From Plicaturopsis crispa FD-325 SS-3 (Eukaryota; Basidiomycota; Agaricomycetes; Amylocorticiales; Amylocorticiaceae), in the NCBI GenBank assembly GCA_000827205.1, contig KN832562.1:301463-365462 (forward strand): a stretch of DNA of 64,000 nucleotides, written 5' to 3'. A program made the translations under genes and the position numbers. This document shows, piece by piece, positions 1 to 12,989 of this stretch. How positions within the stretch are numbered: position 1 is the stretch's first letter; each line of letters begins with the position of its first letter. The notes beneath the pieces are model-generated. The model did no database searches, was not told where the DNA came from, and saw only the letters and a program-made list of their open reading frames with translations.

Positions 1-45
1 TATGCTGTATATGCATCAACCTCACTGTCTGACCCGTGCACGCAG

Positions 46-1801
46 CGAAATTGCGAGAGCTATGGGTTATACCCTTGTTCTTCGTTCTCGTAACCGCAGT
101 CTCTATGGCGGTGTCCTTCACTCTTGGGCTCATCTTCAGGTTGAAGCGATCACAGCGGTACGCTACGTTTTTTTTATTGGAGCGCGTTTTCCTGATAAAT
201 TTGCGGCACTCAGGAGTTTCGGAATGGCTGCGGCAATGTTCATGAACTCGAATTCTCTGCCTATCGCATTGATGCAGAGTCTCGTCGTGACTGTTCCCGG
301 ACTCAAGTGGGGGAAGAACGACAATAAGGATGCCATGGTCGGCCGTGCACTGACATATCTCGTTCTGTACAGCACGCTCGGGATGATAGTGAGTCTCCAT
401 TCAAGTAGCCGGTGGAAAGAGACTGACGAAGCGCAGTTAAGGTGGAGTTACGGCGTTCGTCTACTGTCCCAAGCGGATCCGGAGCCTGTTACAAAAATGA
501 CGAACCCCGACGAAGACCACGAGACGAGCGCTCTCCTACCGCCCGACGAAACGGCGTTCCCCGCGTCCAACGCCGAGCAGTGCATTTTGAACCACCCGCA
601 CTCGGAAGGCTCGACGCAGGTGGGCACGGATGACGAGCCTGATCCAAACTTCCTGCCGCACATCGTTATCTCCGACACAGACAGAGAACATATACAGGGA
701 CACCTGCAGCGACGGCCACAGCACATTACCGCGCTCCATACCCATTCCTCGTTCTTCCACTCCTTCCCGAACTCGCCTGCGCCCTCCCGGCCAGACACAC
801 CGGACACCCAAAAACCGGTGGCGGCCTTCACGAGCTCCCCGACGAGTTCCGATGACGAGGAGGACTACAGTTCCAGCGATGATGGAGACATTGAATCTAC
901 GCGACTCCCTCGGCACCGGCCTGCCACGGCACCGACGTCCACGCGCTTCCAATCACTCATGCGACGTACGGGGCACCGCATAGGCGGGGCCTGGACCACG
1001 CTGAACGAATTCATGACGGTCCCGCTGTGGGCGGCGCTCGCCTCTATCATCGTCGCATGCGTGCGCCCGATGCAGCACGCGCTCGACGTGCACATGCAGC
1101 CCGTCAAGGGCGCGCTCACCGCCGCCGGGAACTGCTCGATCCCGCTCACCCTGATCGTGCTGGGCGCGTACTTCTACACGCCCCCCGCGCCGGAGCGCGA
1201 GCTGGACACGTCGCGGCCTCGGGGGCTGCGGGCTGCTGTGAGCTCGGCGTCGCTGTACTCGATGGTGCACAGCGTGCGCGAGCTGTTCAAGTTGCGGCCC
1301 CGGGATACTGCGGCGCGGCGGCGGATGTCGGGCGACGAGTCGCTGATGGCTGCGTCAGCTGGGAGCGGGCGGCCAGGGGAGACGACGACGGTCATCATCG
1401 CGGTCGTGTCGCGCATGATCATCACGCCGCTGCTTCTGCTGCCCCTCATGGCGCTGTCCGCACGGTTCGACATACAGGCTGTTTTCGAGGAGTAAGTCCT
1501 GCGTGCCTTTACTTTCCTTTCATCGCAGCCTTGTTAACTGACCTCTGTATAGCCCGGTTTTCGTTGTGGCGAATGTGCTCTTGATTTCTTCGCCCCCTGC
1601 CTTGACTCTGGCTCAGGTACGTACAGCGTTACTTGTTCTGCTATGCGACTAACGTTTTCTTGCGAACAGATCACACAGGCTGCATCTGGGGATGCCTTCG
1701 AGCGGCTTATTAGCCGCACTATCTTCTGGTCATACTGCGTCATCACCCCGCCAGCCACGATTATATACGTCGTTATCGGGCTCATCCTCGCCAAGCTGTG
1801 A
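46..1801 (+). CDS. AEC (auxin efflux carrier-like) membrane transporter, 5' end outside the window
   Basis: Integral membrane transporter of the auxin efflux carrier / ECM3-type family, whose fungal members sit in ER or vacuolar membranes; the substrate is not known. I read exons 46-157, 214-388, 437-1491, 1553-1616 and 1670-1801, with phases that match at each junction. Bases 1-45 look like the end of an intron closing in CGCAG, so the start lies upstream. The second exon carries the family-like stretch NSNSLPIALMQSL, followed by YSTLGMI joined to LRWSYGVRLL across a 48-nt intron that keeps the frame open. A long hydrophilic, acidic loop (roughly bases 480-960) separates the N- and C-terminal membrane halves. 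The C-terminal half has several hydrophobic helices and ends VVIGLILAKL. The family call is from motifs and topology only. Confidence 0.85.
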
Positions 1802-2164
1802 GAACATAGACTTAGATTTCCATATCCTCCAATGCATCATTCTCGCCAACTCATTTGTGTATCTTGTCTTCATTTTGCTATCAACTCATGTATATCATGG
1901 ACGTCGATAATATATCAACAACTTTGGGCGACGTCAACATCCGTTGGACTTGTTCTTACGCTTTTCATCCATCGAGAATTAGCAGTATGTTGTCACTTGC
2001 GTGAAGGTACAGCTGTACGTATATAGTGCTATGAGTCCAATGGCTACGCTGATGATACCCAACTACAGTACTACTAATCACTCTGGAACAAGCCTTTGTA
2101 TGACAAAGGCGGATATCAAATTGTAAACATTGTAAACAAGTCTCCGGCGTATGATGACCATAAC
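1802..2164. other. Intergenic, between convergent genes
   Basis: This 363-base stretch lies between the stop of the AEC transporter and the stop of the reverse-strand ferritin-like gene. It is AT-richer than the flanking exons and should hold both 3' untranslated regions. I see no gene or clear repeat. Confidence 0.5.
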
Positions 2165-3342
2165 CTAGAAAGGCAGAGTCTCCAGCGCGCCCTTCGAGTC
2201 GAACTCAAAGTCGAGCATAGCAGGGCCGGCGACAGTGTGTGTGTCATCCACCGCAGAACCCGTGGCGTTATTTGTCGTGATCAGGGCGTAGACCACACCC
2301 TTTAGACCCTCCGGGATCACCACCGTCTTCCCGTCCTCTCCCAGCGCAACAGACACCGTAGAGCTCAGCAAGCCCGTGAGGAAGGTCGCGAAGAGTCCGC
2401 CTTGAGAGCCCGCGGATGTCGCGTTAAACTCCAGGGAGACGGAGGCGCCAGGGGCGACGCCGGTCGACGGGAATACGAGCGGGGGGAATGCGGAGACAGG
2501 AAGCTGCGCGTTTGTGGATGGACAGTCGACGATGAATCCGGACGCGATGCTGAACACTTGATTGAGATCGAGGGGAATCTGCGGATATGTCAGAGATGAT
2601 GGCACAAGATCATGGGACGGACAAACAGACCTCGAAGGCAGAGAACCACGGACTGCCTTTGCGCACGCTCGAGATGATCCACGAAGACTGGCGCGCTTCG
2701 GTGTTCATGATGGAGGCTGCCGCCGTCAGATAATCCTACGAGTACAGGCGCTGTACATTAGCCGCACAAATTCGCTAGGCGTCAACTTGTGATACGAACT
2801 TTATTGTCAAGGAATTTTGATGCACCGAGGTATGCAGAGGTCCCTGTGTAAGGTGAACGCGCGTTAATGCTTCAGACGGGATGAAACAGCTCTACACATC
2901 TCTTACCAACGGTTTCCAAAGAGCTGCTCACGTCAACAAACGATTTCACGTCCGTGTCAGGGCTTTCGGTAACGAGGTTAATTAACACATCCCGGAAGAG
3001 GCAGACTTGGAGGAGGACACACAATTTGTACGTGCAAGCCTGCACCGCGTCAGCACCCAGCGCGCTCTCCAAAAATTGCACATGCGTCGCTTCGTGTTCC
3101 GCAATCTCCACGAACCGTGGGCGGACCCAGTCAGGCAGGCCTGCAGCGGCAAAATCTTCCGCCGTATATTTTGCGAGCCCGCCGGTGTAAAACGCGTTCT
3201 CGAGGTGCTCGAGGGTGAGGGCGAACTGCAGGATGCTCGTGTCCGTTATGTTCTCGGCTGAGCGGATGCTAGCGATGGGCGCGGCTAGTGCATGCGACAG
3301 CAGGTGAACACCGAGAAAGCACACGGTGAGGAGGTGAAACAT
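2165..3342 (-). CDS. Secreted ferritin-like domain protein (Rds1-type)
   Basis: Predicted secreted or wall-associated protein of the ferritin-like family related to fission yeast rds1, a stress-related family of unclear biochemistry. Five exons read in phase on the reverse strand: 3342-3032, 2962-2907, 2843-2800, 2735-2631 and 2578-2165, giving about 309 residues. The N-terminus is a signal peptide (hydrophobic run to HALAAP). The ferritin-like helices follow: LQFALTLEHLENAFY with an E..H pair, then EIAEHEATHVQFLE, the metal-type E..H motif. Next come TDVKSFVDVSSSLE, SAYLGAS and ASIMNTEARQSSW, all standard landmarks of the family. The C-terminal part is a beta-rich, glycine/alanine-rich extension. 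A TATAAATA box lies 65 bases before the start. Its 3' end faces the AEC gene. Confidence 0.88.
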
Positions 3343-3406
3343 TTCGGTTTCTGTTTAATGGGAAGCGGCGGGGGCGAAAGCAACACTCACCTTTTCCGAC
3401 GTAGCG

Positions 3407-3414
3407 TATTTATA
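3407..3414 (-). promoter_or_regulatory. TATA box of the ferritin-like gene
   Basis: On the reverse strand this reads TATAAATA, 65 bases upstream of the ATG at 3342. Spacing suits a short 5' leader. Assigned from sequence and position only. Confidence 0.5.
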
Positions 3415-4891
3415 CCTCACGAATATACGGGGCGTCTGTTTTCCCCCGAGGGAATGGTAGAACCGAGTTGGGATAGCTGCCATCAATATCGGCGGCGTTT
3501 CGTGGTGATATGTGGGCCAATATACGGGCGTCAATACTAGAGGAGAGAAGTAGTCAGAACGCGGCTAATGCTGCATTGCCTCTTCATCCGTCGGATTGAC
3601 AGTCTCGAGTTTGAAACGAGGTACTGGGTCGACGAGACTCGTAACGGAATTTGGTGCAATCGCGTATATTTTCTGAGCCTATTTGCCTGGGCGCATATAC
3701 AAGCAGCAGAATATCTATGACCGACATCACATATGTTCAAGGAGCACCTAATTCACGGGAGGGCTCATGCCGTCAGGCTCGTTGATAATGAGGGACAGAT
3801 GAGCTACTCACATAAGATTTTTCAGACAAACAACCCGTCATTTGGGCTTGGGTGGAGGGTTGTTGCTCGGCTTGCCGGGTATATTTGGTCTTCCTTCATC
3901 CCGGGCGATGGCGTTACTGGAAAGGCCGAACCTTAGAACGGTGAGAGGACGAGTTAGATAAAATGCGTACAGGTTGTCGACTGTCAACATTGTTCGGCAC
4001 GGATAGGTTGCGCACCGCGGGCCGTGTAACTGGATACGGGTTTTCACGACCTTAAACTTGAAGTATACGCTGGATAAATCAGCGCTCAGCCTCTGACCGC
4101 AAAGCTGATGGAGGATCGGAACTCACCGCTGAGAATGCTAGATAGCCGCTCGATGCAGCCCCATCTAACGAGGAGCCTTGTGTTTATATATTTCTGAGCG
4201 CCGCACTGCCCAGGTTTAAAATGAGTGAAAGGGTGGGGCGGTGTCCGCAGTTCCATTATTGCAGACACAGCAACCGGATCCTAGAACCCGGTCCCTGCCC
4301 AGACTTGCAAGACGCCGAACCCTCGAAGTCGTTTCAGCTCTTGTTGCGGGCACCTCATAGACTTATCGCGTTGGGATCGACGCCTCCATGACCTTCGTTT
4401 GAGTTTCCGAGTCGTTGAACAAAGCTGAGCCGCCAGTAGGAACAATCGGAACTAGCAGAAGACCGTGCTACCCCGACGAGCCTCGTGTAGTAGGGCTGTT
4501 CGGTGCGTTGCTTGTGCATCTGGCCATAGATACAGGAGGAACAAATCGTAGCTAGACAATGCCGTCTATCGTTATTCCTTGCCATTATTGTGAATTGAGT
4601 GCGTTGGAAACCACTGAGTTTTGAAGTTCAGTGTCATTTAGCCGAGCGTTCAACTAGACGCCGTAGCCAAATAGAGGCAAACAACGCATATTGAGCAGCC
4701 TCAAGACGTCCGCGTCAAGGCGTAGTAGCAAGGAAGTAAATAACAACTTTCAAGGTATGATTGTTATCGATAAATATCCGCATAAAAAGCCGTACAAGGA
4801 TGACTGGAAAATCCGCGAGACAGGTGTTCCCGGTTTATATCGGGCACGCCGCAGTGCGCACAAGCTACTACTGCGACTTGACCGTTGCTGC
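3415..4891. other. Gene-poor intergenic DNA
   Basis: About 1.5 kb between two reverse-strand genes. Short open frames here have no recognisable domains, no family motifs and no plausible exon chains. It should contain the 3' flank of aldehyde dehydrogenase 1 and distal upstream DNA of the ferritin-like gene. I see nothing else I can support. Confidence 0.4.
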
Positions 4892-7350
4892 TTAGTGCTC
4901 AAGAGTCTTGCGTTTCATCAGCACAGCGGCCACTGCGAGGGCAAACGCAAAGATAAGACGTCGTGCCCACCATCGTCCATTGCTCTGTGCCGACGCCGGA
5001 GGGGGACCTTTCGGGCGCGCGGGAAGCGAAGGCGTGAGCTGTGACAGTGCGCGGTCTTTCTTTTCCTGTTATTATCGAGTGAAGAGTTAGTGTCAGGACT
5101 GAGCATAGGACGAAGCCACTCACACTGTACGGCGGGAAACGAGAGCCGAGGATCAAGTCGAGCCTGCAGAATGTATGTGGTCAAAGATCAGTGTGCGGTT
5201 TCGGGTGGGGTGGACGAACCAGCCCGGGGAGTCCATGGACGCGCGCAGATGCGTGAATATGTCAAAGGTGAATTTTCCTGTGTGGTACCCCGCTGAGTGT
5301 GCGTCGTCGTCAGTCAGTGAGAGAGGAGAAATAGTGCGCATGAAACTCACATCCACTAGGACCGATGCCCCCAAATGGAAGTCCCTCCGCTGCAGATGTG
5401 TGTCAGACGAGCGTCAAAAAGAATGCAAATGGGAGATAGCTCACCACCGGGATGGATGTTACATTCATTTGCGATAGTCGCTCCGCTCTGAGTATTATCG
5501 AATACTGTGTTCACATACCCCGTTAATCACGCACGAATTGAAGGCTGTTTCATGTACGACGGACCTTTGGCTTTGAAGGCTGCCGACTGCGAAAATACAT
5601 ATACGACGAGCGGGTGGTCACTGAGTAACACAGGTTCTTGCTGTCAGTCAATCGCGCTTTGCTGACAATTGATCAACACTCACTGTTTGTTGATGAACGC
5701 AATAGCTTCGTCGACATCCTTCACTGGCACAATGGGGAGCACGGGACCAAAAATTTCCCTTGAAAGAGGGAGAGTAAACTTCTTGGAACATGAAAAATGG
5801 AGCGAAATGGAACACACTCGCTCATGAGGGAGTCGTCCGGCTTTACGTCGCTGACGACGGTCGGTGCGATAAATTTGGTCGCCTCGTCCGCATCCCCTCC
5901 AAGCACGATCGTCCCGCTTGTATTCTGAACGAGCCTGTGCACACGCGAAAAGTGCTGTGGCGTCACCATGCGCGAGAAATCGCTTGACGCGGCGGCACCC
6001 TTGGGGTAGAACTCATTGTATCTGCACACCAGTGAGTTGAGGGAAATAATATGATGTAGACACTGCGCACGTTTTCTTGAGAGCATCCACAAGTTTCCCT
6101 TGGAAATGGGCTGGGACTAGCACGTAGTCGGGAGCAACACATGTTTGTCCCGCGTTTGTGAATTTCTATGTGGCTTAGGATAAGCCCGCCTGTAAGCAAA
6201 TCGGGACAGTAAGCACGTACACCCCATAATAAGCGGCGTGCGCAAAGGTTAAGGTCGCAAGCGGGATCTATGACGACAGGGCTTTTTCCACCAAGCTGAG
6301 ATACTGTTAAATTTCTATCTCACCGTAATAAGGGGTGGAGGGCGTACCTCGAGAGTCACAGGTGTCAAATGCTTCGCTGCTGCAGCCGCAACGATCCTGC
6401 CCACATGACTTCCGCCTGCAAAATTCGTCAGTTTGTATGTAAATACCTCGCTTGGACTGCTATGTACCGGTGTACAAGACTGGGGTACAAATGAATTAGT
6501 TGGAGCACATTTTGATTTGATGAAAGAAAAAGACTAACTATGGTCCCACTGCAAATCGAGAATCTGCGAAATGAGCTTAGGGTGCGTTCAAATATGGTGT
6601 TGATAATGGCAATTGCTCACCTTTGTGCTCTCCGCGATTCCTCCGTTGACGACACGAACAAGATCCTCGTCCAAATATTTCGGGACAAGTTCTGCTATTA
6701 ACGCACTTGTCGCTGGCGAGTTCTCCGACGGTTTCAGACACACCGGAGTGCCCGCAGCCAATGCACCCGCCTGATGACCATTACATCAGAGACCCTTTTC
6801 CATACGATACGCGTCGTCGCGTGGACTCATACGCACAATAGGTCCGATACTTAGCCACAGGGGATAGTTGAACGGGGATATGATGAGCACGACGCCTTTG
6901 GGCTCCTTGCGGATGAGCGGGCGCATCGCAAAGAAATTGAAGGAGAAGGGCGGCTTCTCCGATTTGGCCCATTTCTCGACGTTTTCGTACGCGGTCTTCG
7001 CGTCCCCAATAGTCGGGCCTATCTCTAGCCTACGAGATGGCTGTTAAGTGAAGGGGTCAACACATGTAGCAGCATTCATACGCACATGCCAGTCTCGAGC
7101 GGTGGGCGCCCAAGGTCCGATGCGAGTGCATCTTTGAAGCGTTGCTGGTTGTCTTTGACAAGGTACCCGAGCTGCAGGATCTGGTATTTCCTGTACGCGA
7201 TGGACTTAAGCTTTCCAGAGTTGAACCCAGCGCGGAGAGCCTCGTGTATCTAGATTATTCGTCAGCCGGGGTATTTGCACGAACAATTTAGCAGAAACTG
7301 TATCGAACCTTGTCAATCTCGTCCAATGGCGTGTATGTTAAAGGTGACAT
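4892..7350 (-). CDS. Fatty aldehyde dehydrogenase 1 (ALDH3/Hfd1-like) with C-terminal membrane anchor
   Basis: NAD(P)-dependent oxidation of medium/long-chain aldehydes to fatty acids, as in yeast Hfd1 and animal ALDH3A2. The start is MSPLTYTPLDEIDK at 7350; more than ten short exons follow. Landmarks in order: RKEPKGV and the IISPFNYPLW region, LKPSE, LQWDHILYTGGSHVGR (NAD-binding loop; LYTG is on a 12-nt microexon at 6468-6479), LTPVTLE and LGGKSPVVIDP, NAGQTCVAPDYVL with the catalytic Cys, EIFGPVLPIVPVKDVDEAI and LPFGGIGPSG. The C-terminus ends with a basic/hydrophobic segment (RRLIFAFALAVAAVLM) before the stop at 4892. That is the tail anchor expected of the ER, peroxisome or lipid-droplet form. 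All frames appear intact despite the gene-poor surroundings. A paralogue lies at 46416-49025 on the other strand. Confidence 0.88.
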
Positions 7351-10300
7351 TGCGTGTTGGTTTCTGCGCGTGCGCACTGCGAATCTCTGCTGATTAGGCT
7401 TGGGCAGCGTGCGGAAAGAGACAGCAAATACATACGTATATTCTATCTAGGTCGTACCCAATTGGACTATATGTCCCTACGTTGGCTTCGTACGCGTTTG
7501 ACAGAGAAACAGTGGATGGAGGCAACTCGCATGCAGTTAAGTCGATCCCGGAAGCAAATGCAGGTCATTACATAACTTGAAGCCGATAACTTGCACTGTG
7601 CGCCACAAAATTCGAATGTCAGGCATCGACAAGTGGCATTTATACCACTGTGGTTTGGCGAACGAGTACATACTGTACTGCAACAGCTCAGTGAGCTGCA
7701 AGACGCTGGCGCTGAACCTGGCACGTCGGCACCAAAGGATGGTTAGCAGGCTTTTTACCCCGCATTCGGGGCATTCGGGCGCAATAACCTCGCCGCGGTC
7801 TGTCATTCGCTGTCATTCGCAACCAATTCGCAACACCCGTTTTCTCTCTTTACTCAGAACTCCCATCGTCCAGCGTCTGCTTGGCCGCACGACTCGTTCC
7901 ACACAAGACAGTCCCTGTCTTTCTTCGCGAGTAGGCTATATGTCCTTTACTGTGACTGAAACACCCCAAGACATCCTCATGCGGGAAGGAGGGAAAAGGA
8001 TCGCAAAACTTTTTTTCGAGTTTATGGGTGGATATTCCTATCGGCACCAGGTTCGTCGTTTTCGACGAGCAGAAGTCGAGCATCTTCTGTCACCCTTTAG
8101 ACCACGACAAACATGACTCCGCTCCCTAGGACGGAGGAGGTACGCGTAATCTGATGTTCGCTGGGCACCCTGCGGACCAGCGATGGTCCGTATTGCTTTG
8201 AGCAACATCGGATGAGGTGCCTCAATTGAACATAGGCAACCCTCAAGGCCGTCGTTATCTTGTCTTGGCCTTTGCCAGGCCGGATTGGACGACGTTAGGG
8301 ATGCGGATGGCGCATACGAACAGAAGACGATGGACGCATCGTCGGACGGGGGTCTTCCGCATCCTGTCTCCTTTCCGTGCCCACACTTCGTCACATTGGT
8401 GCGGGGTGTGTGACGAGATACGACACGCTTTGTTCGACAGTGCTGGCCAGCAGGTCCGTCGTGCGTAATCCGCGTCGCTTGTAAGACCTTCGGCGCGGAT
8501 GCACGGCGTGTACCTTGCGGAGCTGCTTTCGCAACCCCCATGAATCGGGATCGGACCTGCGATAGCGCCGCTCTGCTTGTCGACCGTCCTCAGACCGAGC
8601 AGGATGTAGAATCCTCTCGGTAGTGTTGTACGCCGCCATTCTTCCGCCAAGGTTGATGGTGGTCCAGCTCGGACACACGGCACAAGAATGGTCCGTTAAA
8701 ATGCTCTTAGCGCAAGTTCGCGCGCAGCCGTCGTTCCATGTTTATTGTGGTCGCGGTGTACGAGGGAATCTGCACTTGGACTCCTAGGAAGTTCGCGATT
8801 CTGAACCATGTGTGGCGTGTGTCCTTCGGACGTATGTCTCAATGCTGTTCTGAGTCTACACCCAATTTTTCGAAACCTCTGCTCCTCTTCGTGAGGTAGC
8901 CCTTGTATCTAGTTTGCTCGGGGGTTGGTTATAGGTGAGCTCTCATATCCGTTTGCGACTGTCACTAATGTCGTCGTTCGCTGTCTATGACAGGGTGCTT
9001 GTTCCTATTCGGGTCTTTCACGCGGACGGCGCTGCGCATCGATTTCATTCGCACCATGTACTTTATTCTCGGCCCAATCAACGTCATATTTCTTTCTTCT
9101 TTTGGTAAACTTTCGCCCCAACTGAGTTGGAAACATTTTATCCTCGAGGCCTGTTCGCCGCCTTTTGGCCGCCCACATATATAGATTGAGGTGCGACTCA
9201 GTGCTCTTTCTTCTCAACCCCCGTTGACTCTAGGGCCACGACACTCGCTCCGCACAGGGTCCGCCCTTTTTTGCGAGTGGTGAAAAGATGCAGTGCGGCC
9301 TACATCTCGTTATCCGCCCGAAGACTTCACTTTAGCAACGAGGGACATGGATGCGATGGAAAGACCCATCACTATGTCTCGCCTCGGCATCGCCTGGCCT
9401 TTTGTCCACTCCATCGGCATCGTGCAGAGGCCTATGGCCAAGAACTCTGTTGCTCGTGTAGTACACTTGCCTCCCGAGGACGCCATCCGAACCGTTCCGG
9501 CTGCCCTTCCACTGGGAATCATGTCGTGCAGCCTTTGCATATTTCCTGCGCAGGATGTGTGAACGCAGCATCGCATGGTCCCCTATGCAAGTCAGTCTGA
9601 ACCGAGGCCCGAATGCTCAGCTGGTTTCCACTGGCCGATTGATGGCTTCGTCGCGCGGGAGCAACAAGTCAGGCGACGTCGTCGTAGCGCTTCGTTGGTC
9701 CCTACGAACCTCGGGTTCGTCTTCGAGGTTTGACCGACCAGTGCAGTTGAGTCTTTGGGTGACATGTAGCCCGTGGACATCATCGGCGAAACGTCCCGGG
9801 GGAGATGTACGAGGAGGGGCGTTAGTGCGATTCAAGAGACAAACGTTACATATCTCGTGGCCGGACCGACCCTAGTCGGGCCTATCCTACAAGGGTAGCA
9901 ATTTTTCCCGCGTCGGCGTTGCCTTTACACCTGCAATTGATACACGATGTGAGAGGTCATTATCTCAATGTACGAGCTATCGTGTCTTATAAGCCGGTCG
10001 ATTCTCCCTAGCCCGACACGAGAGCAAGCAACCGCGCCACAATCCTCGCTCCGTACAGGGCTTATGCTTATGCTTATTCTCGCGAGTCGAGAGTCAGACC
10101 TAGCTGTCGACTTGTGCTCTGCACGTCCCAAGACTTGTTTTTTTGCAACGAGGAACGAGCACAATAGGCAGCCGTCGAGTGCGTGTGTCTCCGTCGACGG
10201 CCTGACTATTGCGGTTCGACCAGATGTCAAATAATGTTTCGTTCCCCTCTCCCTCTTCGCGAGGTGACCTACTCATATCGGTGCGGCCTTGCTCCTGTGG

Positions 10301-12989
10301 CCCATTACGTTTTGTCAAGCTCAACATTCAGATAAGTCTATCTTGGGTTCAATATCTCACACTAACAGTCTGTTGGTCGTGCATAGATTCTGAGGTTAGG
10401 CGCCTCTCTCGTTGTACCATTCCGGAGGCCCGAGCCCGACAACGCGATGATTCAGTCACCGGGAGGCCGGGGTTGGTCAGAAGGCTGCGAAGGTGGACGA
10501 CGACGATACTAGCGCCTGTAGACTAGGGCAAATATTCAATTATCAAGAAAGGCGGGCCGGCAGATAAGGTGCTTAGGATTATAGCGGGCGTGTCGTAGCT
10601 GAGGACCGTCTTGCTCCAGTCTTGCTCTGGGAAAGCTGCTCACTGATTGCTCTGAGTTACCGCTCACGGCTCCTCGACGTCGACACTTTGCTCCAGGTTC
10701 GCTGCGCATTGAAGGAAGTTCTTCTGGGTCCCACCTCAATACCTTGTTCTTTCTCAACTCGCTAAAATTACAGTCACGGTGCAGATGGCAAACTCCGCCA
10801 TGTACGTACACTTATACGCGCGATGCGAAAGGTCTCGTCCATTAGCGTTGCAATTGACGTGCTAAAACTAATACTGCTTTCAGATTCTTATGCTGTAGTC
10901 ACTTGAATAACTTAATGACTTGCGACATTGTCCCGCGGCGGCGTGCGACGCATCCGTTCCCGCACGAAGCGCCGACAAATGCCAGCGATAGACTCCCTTT
11001 CAAACGATGTAAATCGTTATCCACGACCTACCGGTGTCTCATCACCAACAACGAATCAAACAAGACCCAGCAGCCGCTTTGCTCGGACACCAGGGCCTCA
11101 ATTTGGGCGCATATCGATCGGCTCTGGAAATTCGGCTCTTCTAACCTCCATGCGGGTGTCTGCATTTCTGCGGTCCGTGTCCCTTGCTCCAAGCTATACA
11201 CGAGTACCCTGAGCGACTGGAATGTTCTCGTGTTTTTTCTCGCTCGCAATCAATACGAGGCATCCTTTAGCGCATAGGTGACGTGAGTTCTTCTCGCTCT
11301 TACTGCGCGTGAGACATGCTAATGCAATCCTTTCTCGTGCGATATCGTTACTAGTAATTAACGGTTGCACATCGCTCAGAACAATGGTCCCGGACAAACG
11401 AGCACACATGGAAGTCATATTGCCACCCTCGCTAGTGGGAAGGGACATCTGAAGTTTTCTTGCTCCTGCGTATCCAACCATGCTGGTCAGTTTTTATTAC
11501 GTTCTACACTTCAGTACACAAGGTCTTCCGGATGAGTGAAGTAGTCCGGATGGTCGATATCATTCTTCTTTCCCCGCATCTTAATCGATTCTCCTCCGAG
11601 GTTTCCCACCGTTTCTCGTGGATGACCGAAAATCTCTCTCGATCCTACTACTCAGAGGTGCTTTCTCTCGTCCTTCGGCTCTTGAATGTTTGCACGACAG
11701 AAAGACGGTAGGTGAAGTGCAGTTCCGCGGCAGCGAGCATAGCCCATACGTCCGCTAATATTCCTCTCTTCGTGTTTTAGACATGCGGTGAATCACATTC
11801 ACGCGTGCTTCCGCGGCCGTTGCTTTCGCATTTCCCTTACCGATGGAACGGAGTAACACAGACTACGAGCGCTTCGATGCCGAGCAGGTAACTTGCTCTG
11901 TTTTCGATGCAGTGAGTGCTTTGAAATTTGACATATCTGCGTTAGCTTCTCTGATCGTTTATCGCACAGTGATACCGGAGCTGCATTATTCGTCATTGTG
12001 CGCTTGTTGTGAGCGGCAACCATTAAAACTATGAGGAGCGAGAACACTGACGTGAGTGCCTTATAGTCGACTTAAAATCAAGGTGTATTATGCAATACCC
12101 ACTCGCATATGCAGGCGAAAACACAAAACAAATGGTGACGGTGGGAGCACGCTCGAGGAATTATCCTCTAAACGGCCGCATGGATCGTATCTAGGTCACA
12201 AAGCCAGGAGCGTGCCCACCTCTCCCTCAAAATCACAGTCAGGCGTAACGCAGGCACTGCCAGGATGGCGCACATTCTTAATTTAAGATCTGGTTGCTCC
12301 GGTTACTAGCGATCAGGGCAATTAGGATTATTGTGCTCGCTATTGGCGGGTTGTACCTCTCACTCATGTAAGTCTACGTTAAATTTATTACGGTGGCGCG
12401 CCTCTCAACTCCCTGCTCATTGATCGTGCGCACAGAGAAGCTGGAAGTGCTTCATGAAAAATAGCACCGCGTTCTGAACTACGAAAATCAGCATACAGGA
12501 AAGGGCTATTCTGAGTAGCCTGACGTCGAATCGGGAATTCTGTCAAAGCGCTGCCATCGGCGGGGATGTGATCATTCTGTATACCTGCGATACACCGGAA
12601 CGCGGACACGGAGGCCATTTTCTTAACCGGGTAGGCAATATTCAGAGTTCTCCGACTGCCTGTGAGTCTATCTCGACCTTAATCTGACAAGTCCATCGAT
12701 TCTGAAGAGAAGCGTATTCCTCCTGCCTGCATGTCCGTGATTTCGTTGCTCCTATCTCCCATCTCACCAGGTACTCATCCCTTCGCGCTCAGGGTGATGG
12801 TCTTTCCGGTACCTTCAGAAGTACATCGAGAGCATTGACTCTCCTGTCCCATGCATATCCATCAATTCCTTGTCCTTCCTCCACGCCGCTCCGTGCGGTT
12901 GGTAAATCACGTTCTCCCTTTATATTGCAGGGTTTGCCCACATATTTCGACCCTCATCTTCTTCCTCAGGAGTACCAGCACAGCACACA
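7351..12989. other. Gene-poor region with diverged repeat relics
   Basis: 5.6 kb between divergent genes (aldehyde dehydrogenase 1 and the desaturase). Many overlapping short open frames occur on both strands, without domains or convincing exon chains. Short diverged similarities recur inside it: a CTCCTCTTCGTGAGGT-like motif near 8889 and 10245 (also near 26928), and a CTCGCTCCGnACAGGG motif near 9246 and 10044. This looks like old transposon or repeat debris. The last few hundred bases before 12990 are pyrimidine-rich and probably hold the desaturase promoter and 5' leader. Confidence 0.45.

Noticed and set aside
4892-7350. Aldehyde dehydrogenase 1 as a pseudogene
   Set aside because: It first looked broken because only fragments of frame are open, but all segments join at GT..AG sites in phase and the catalytic motifs are intact.
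8038-8683. Overlapping reverse-strand frames of 95-167 residues
   Set aside because: Three frames overlap in the same stretch without domains. No consistent splice chain could be built.
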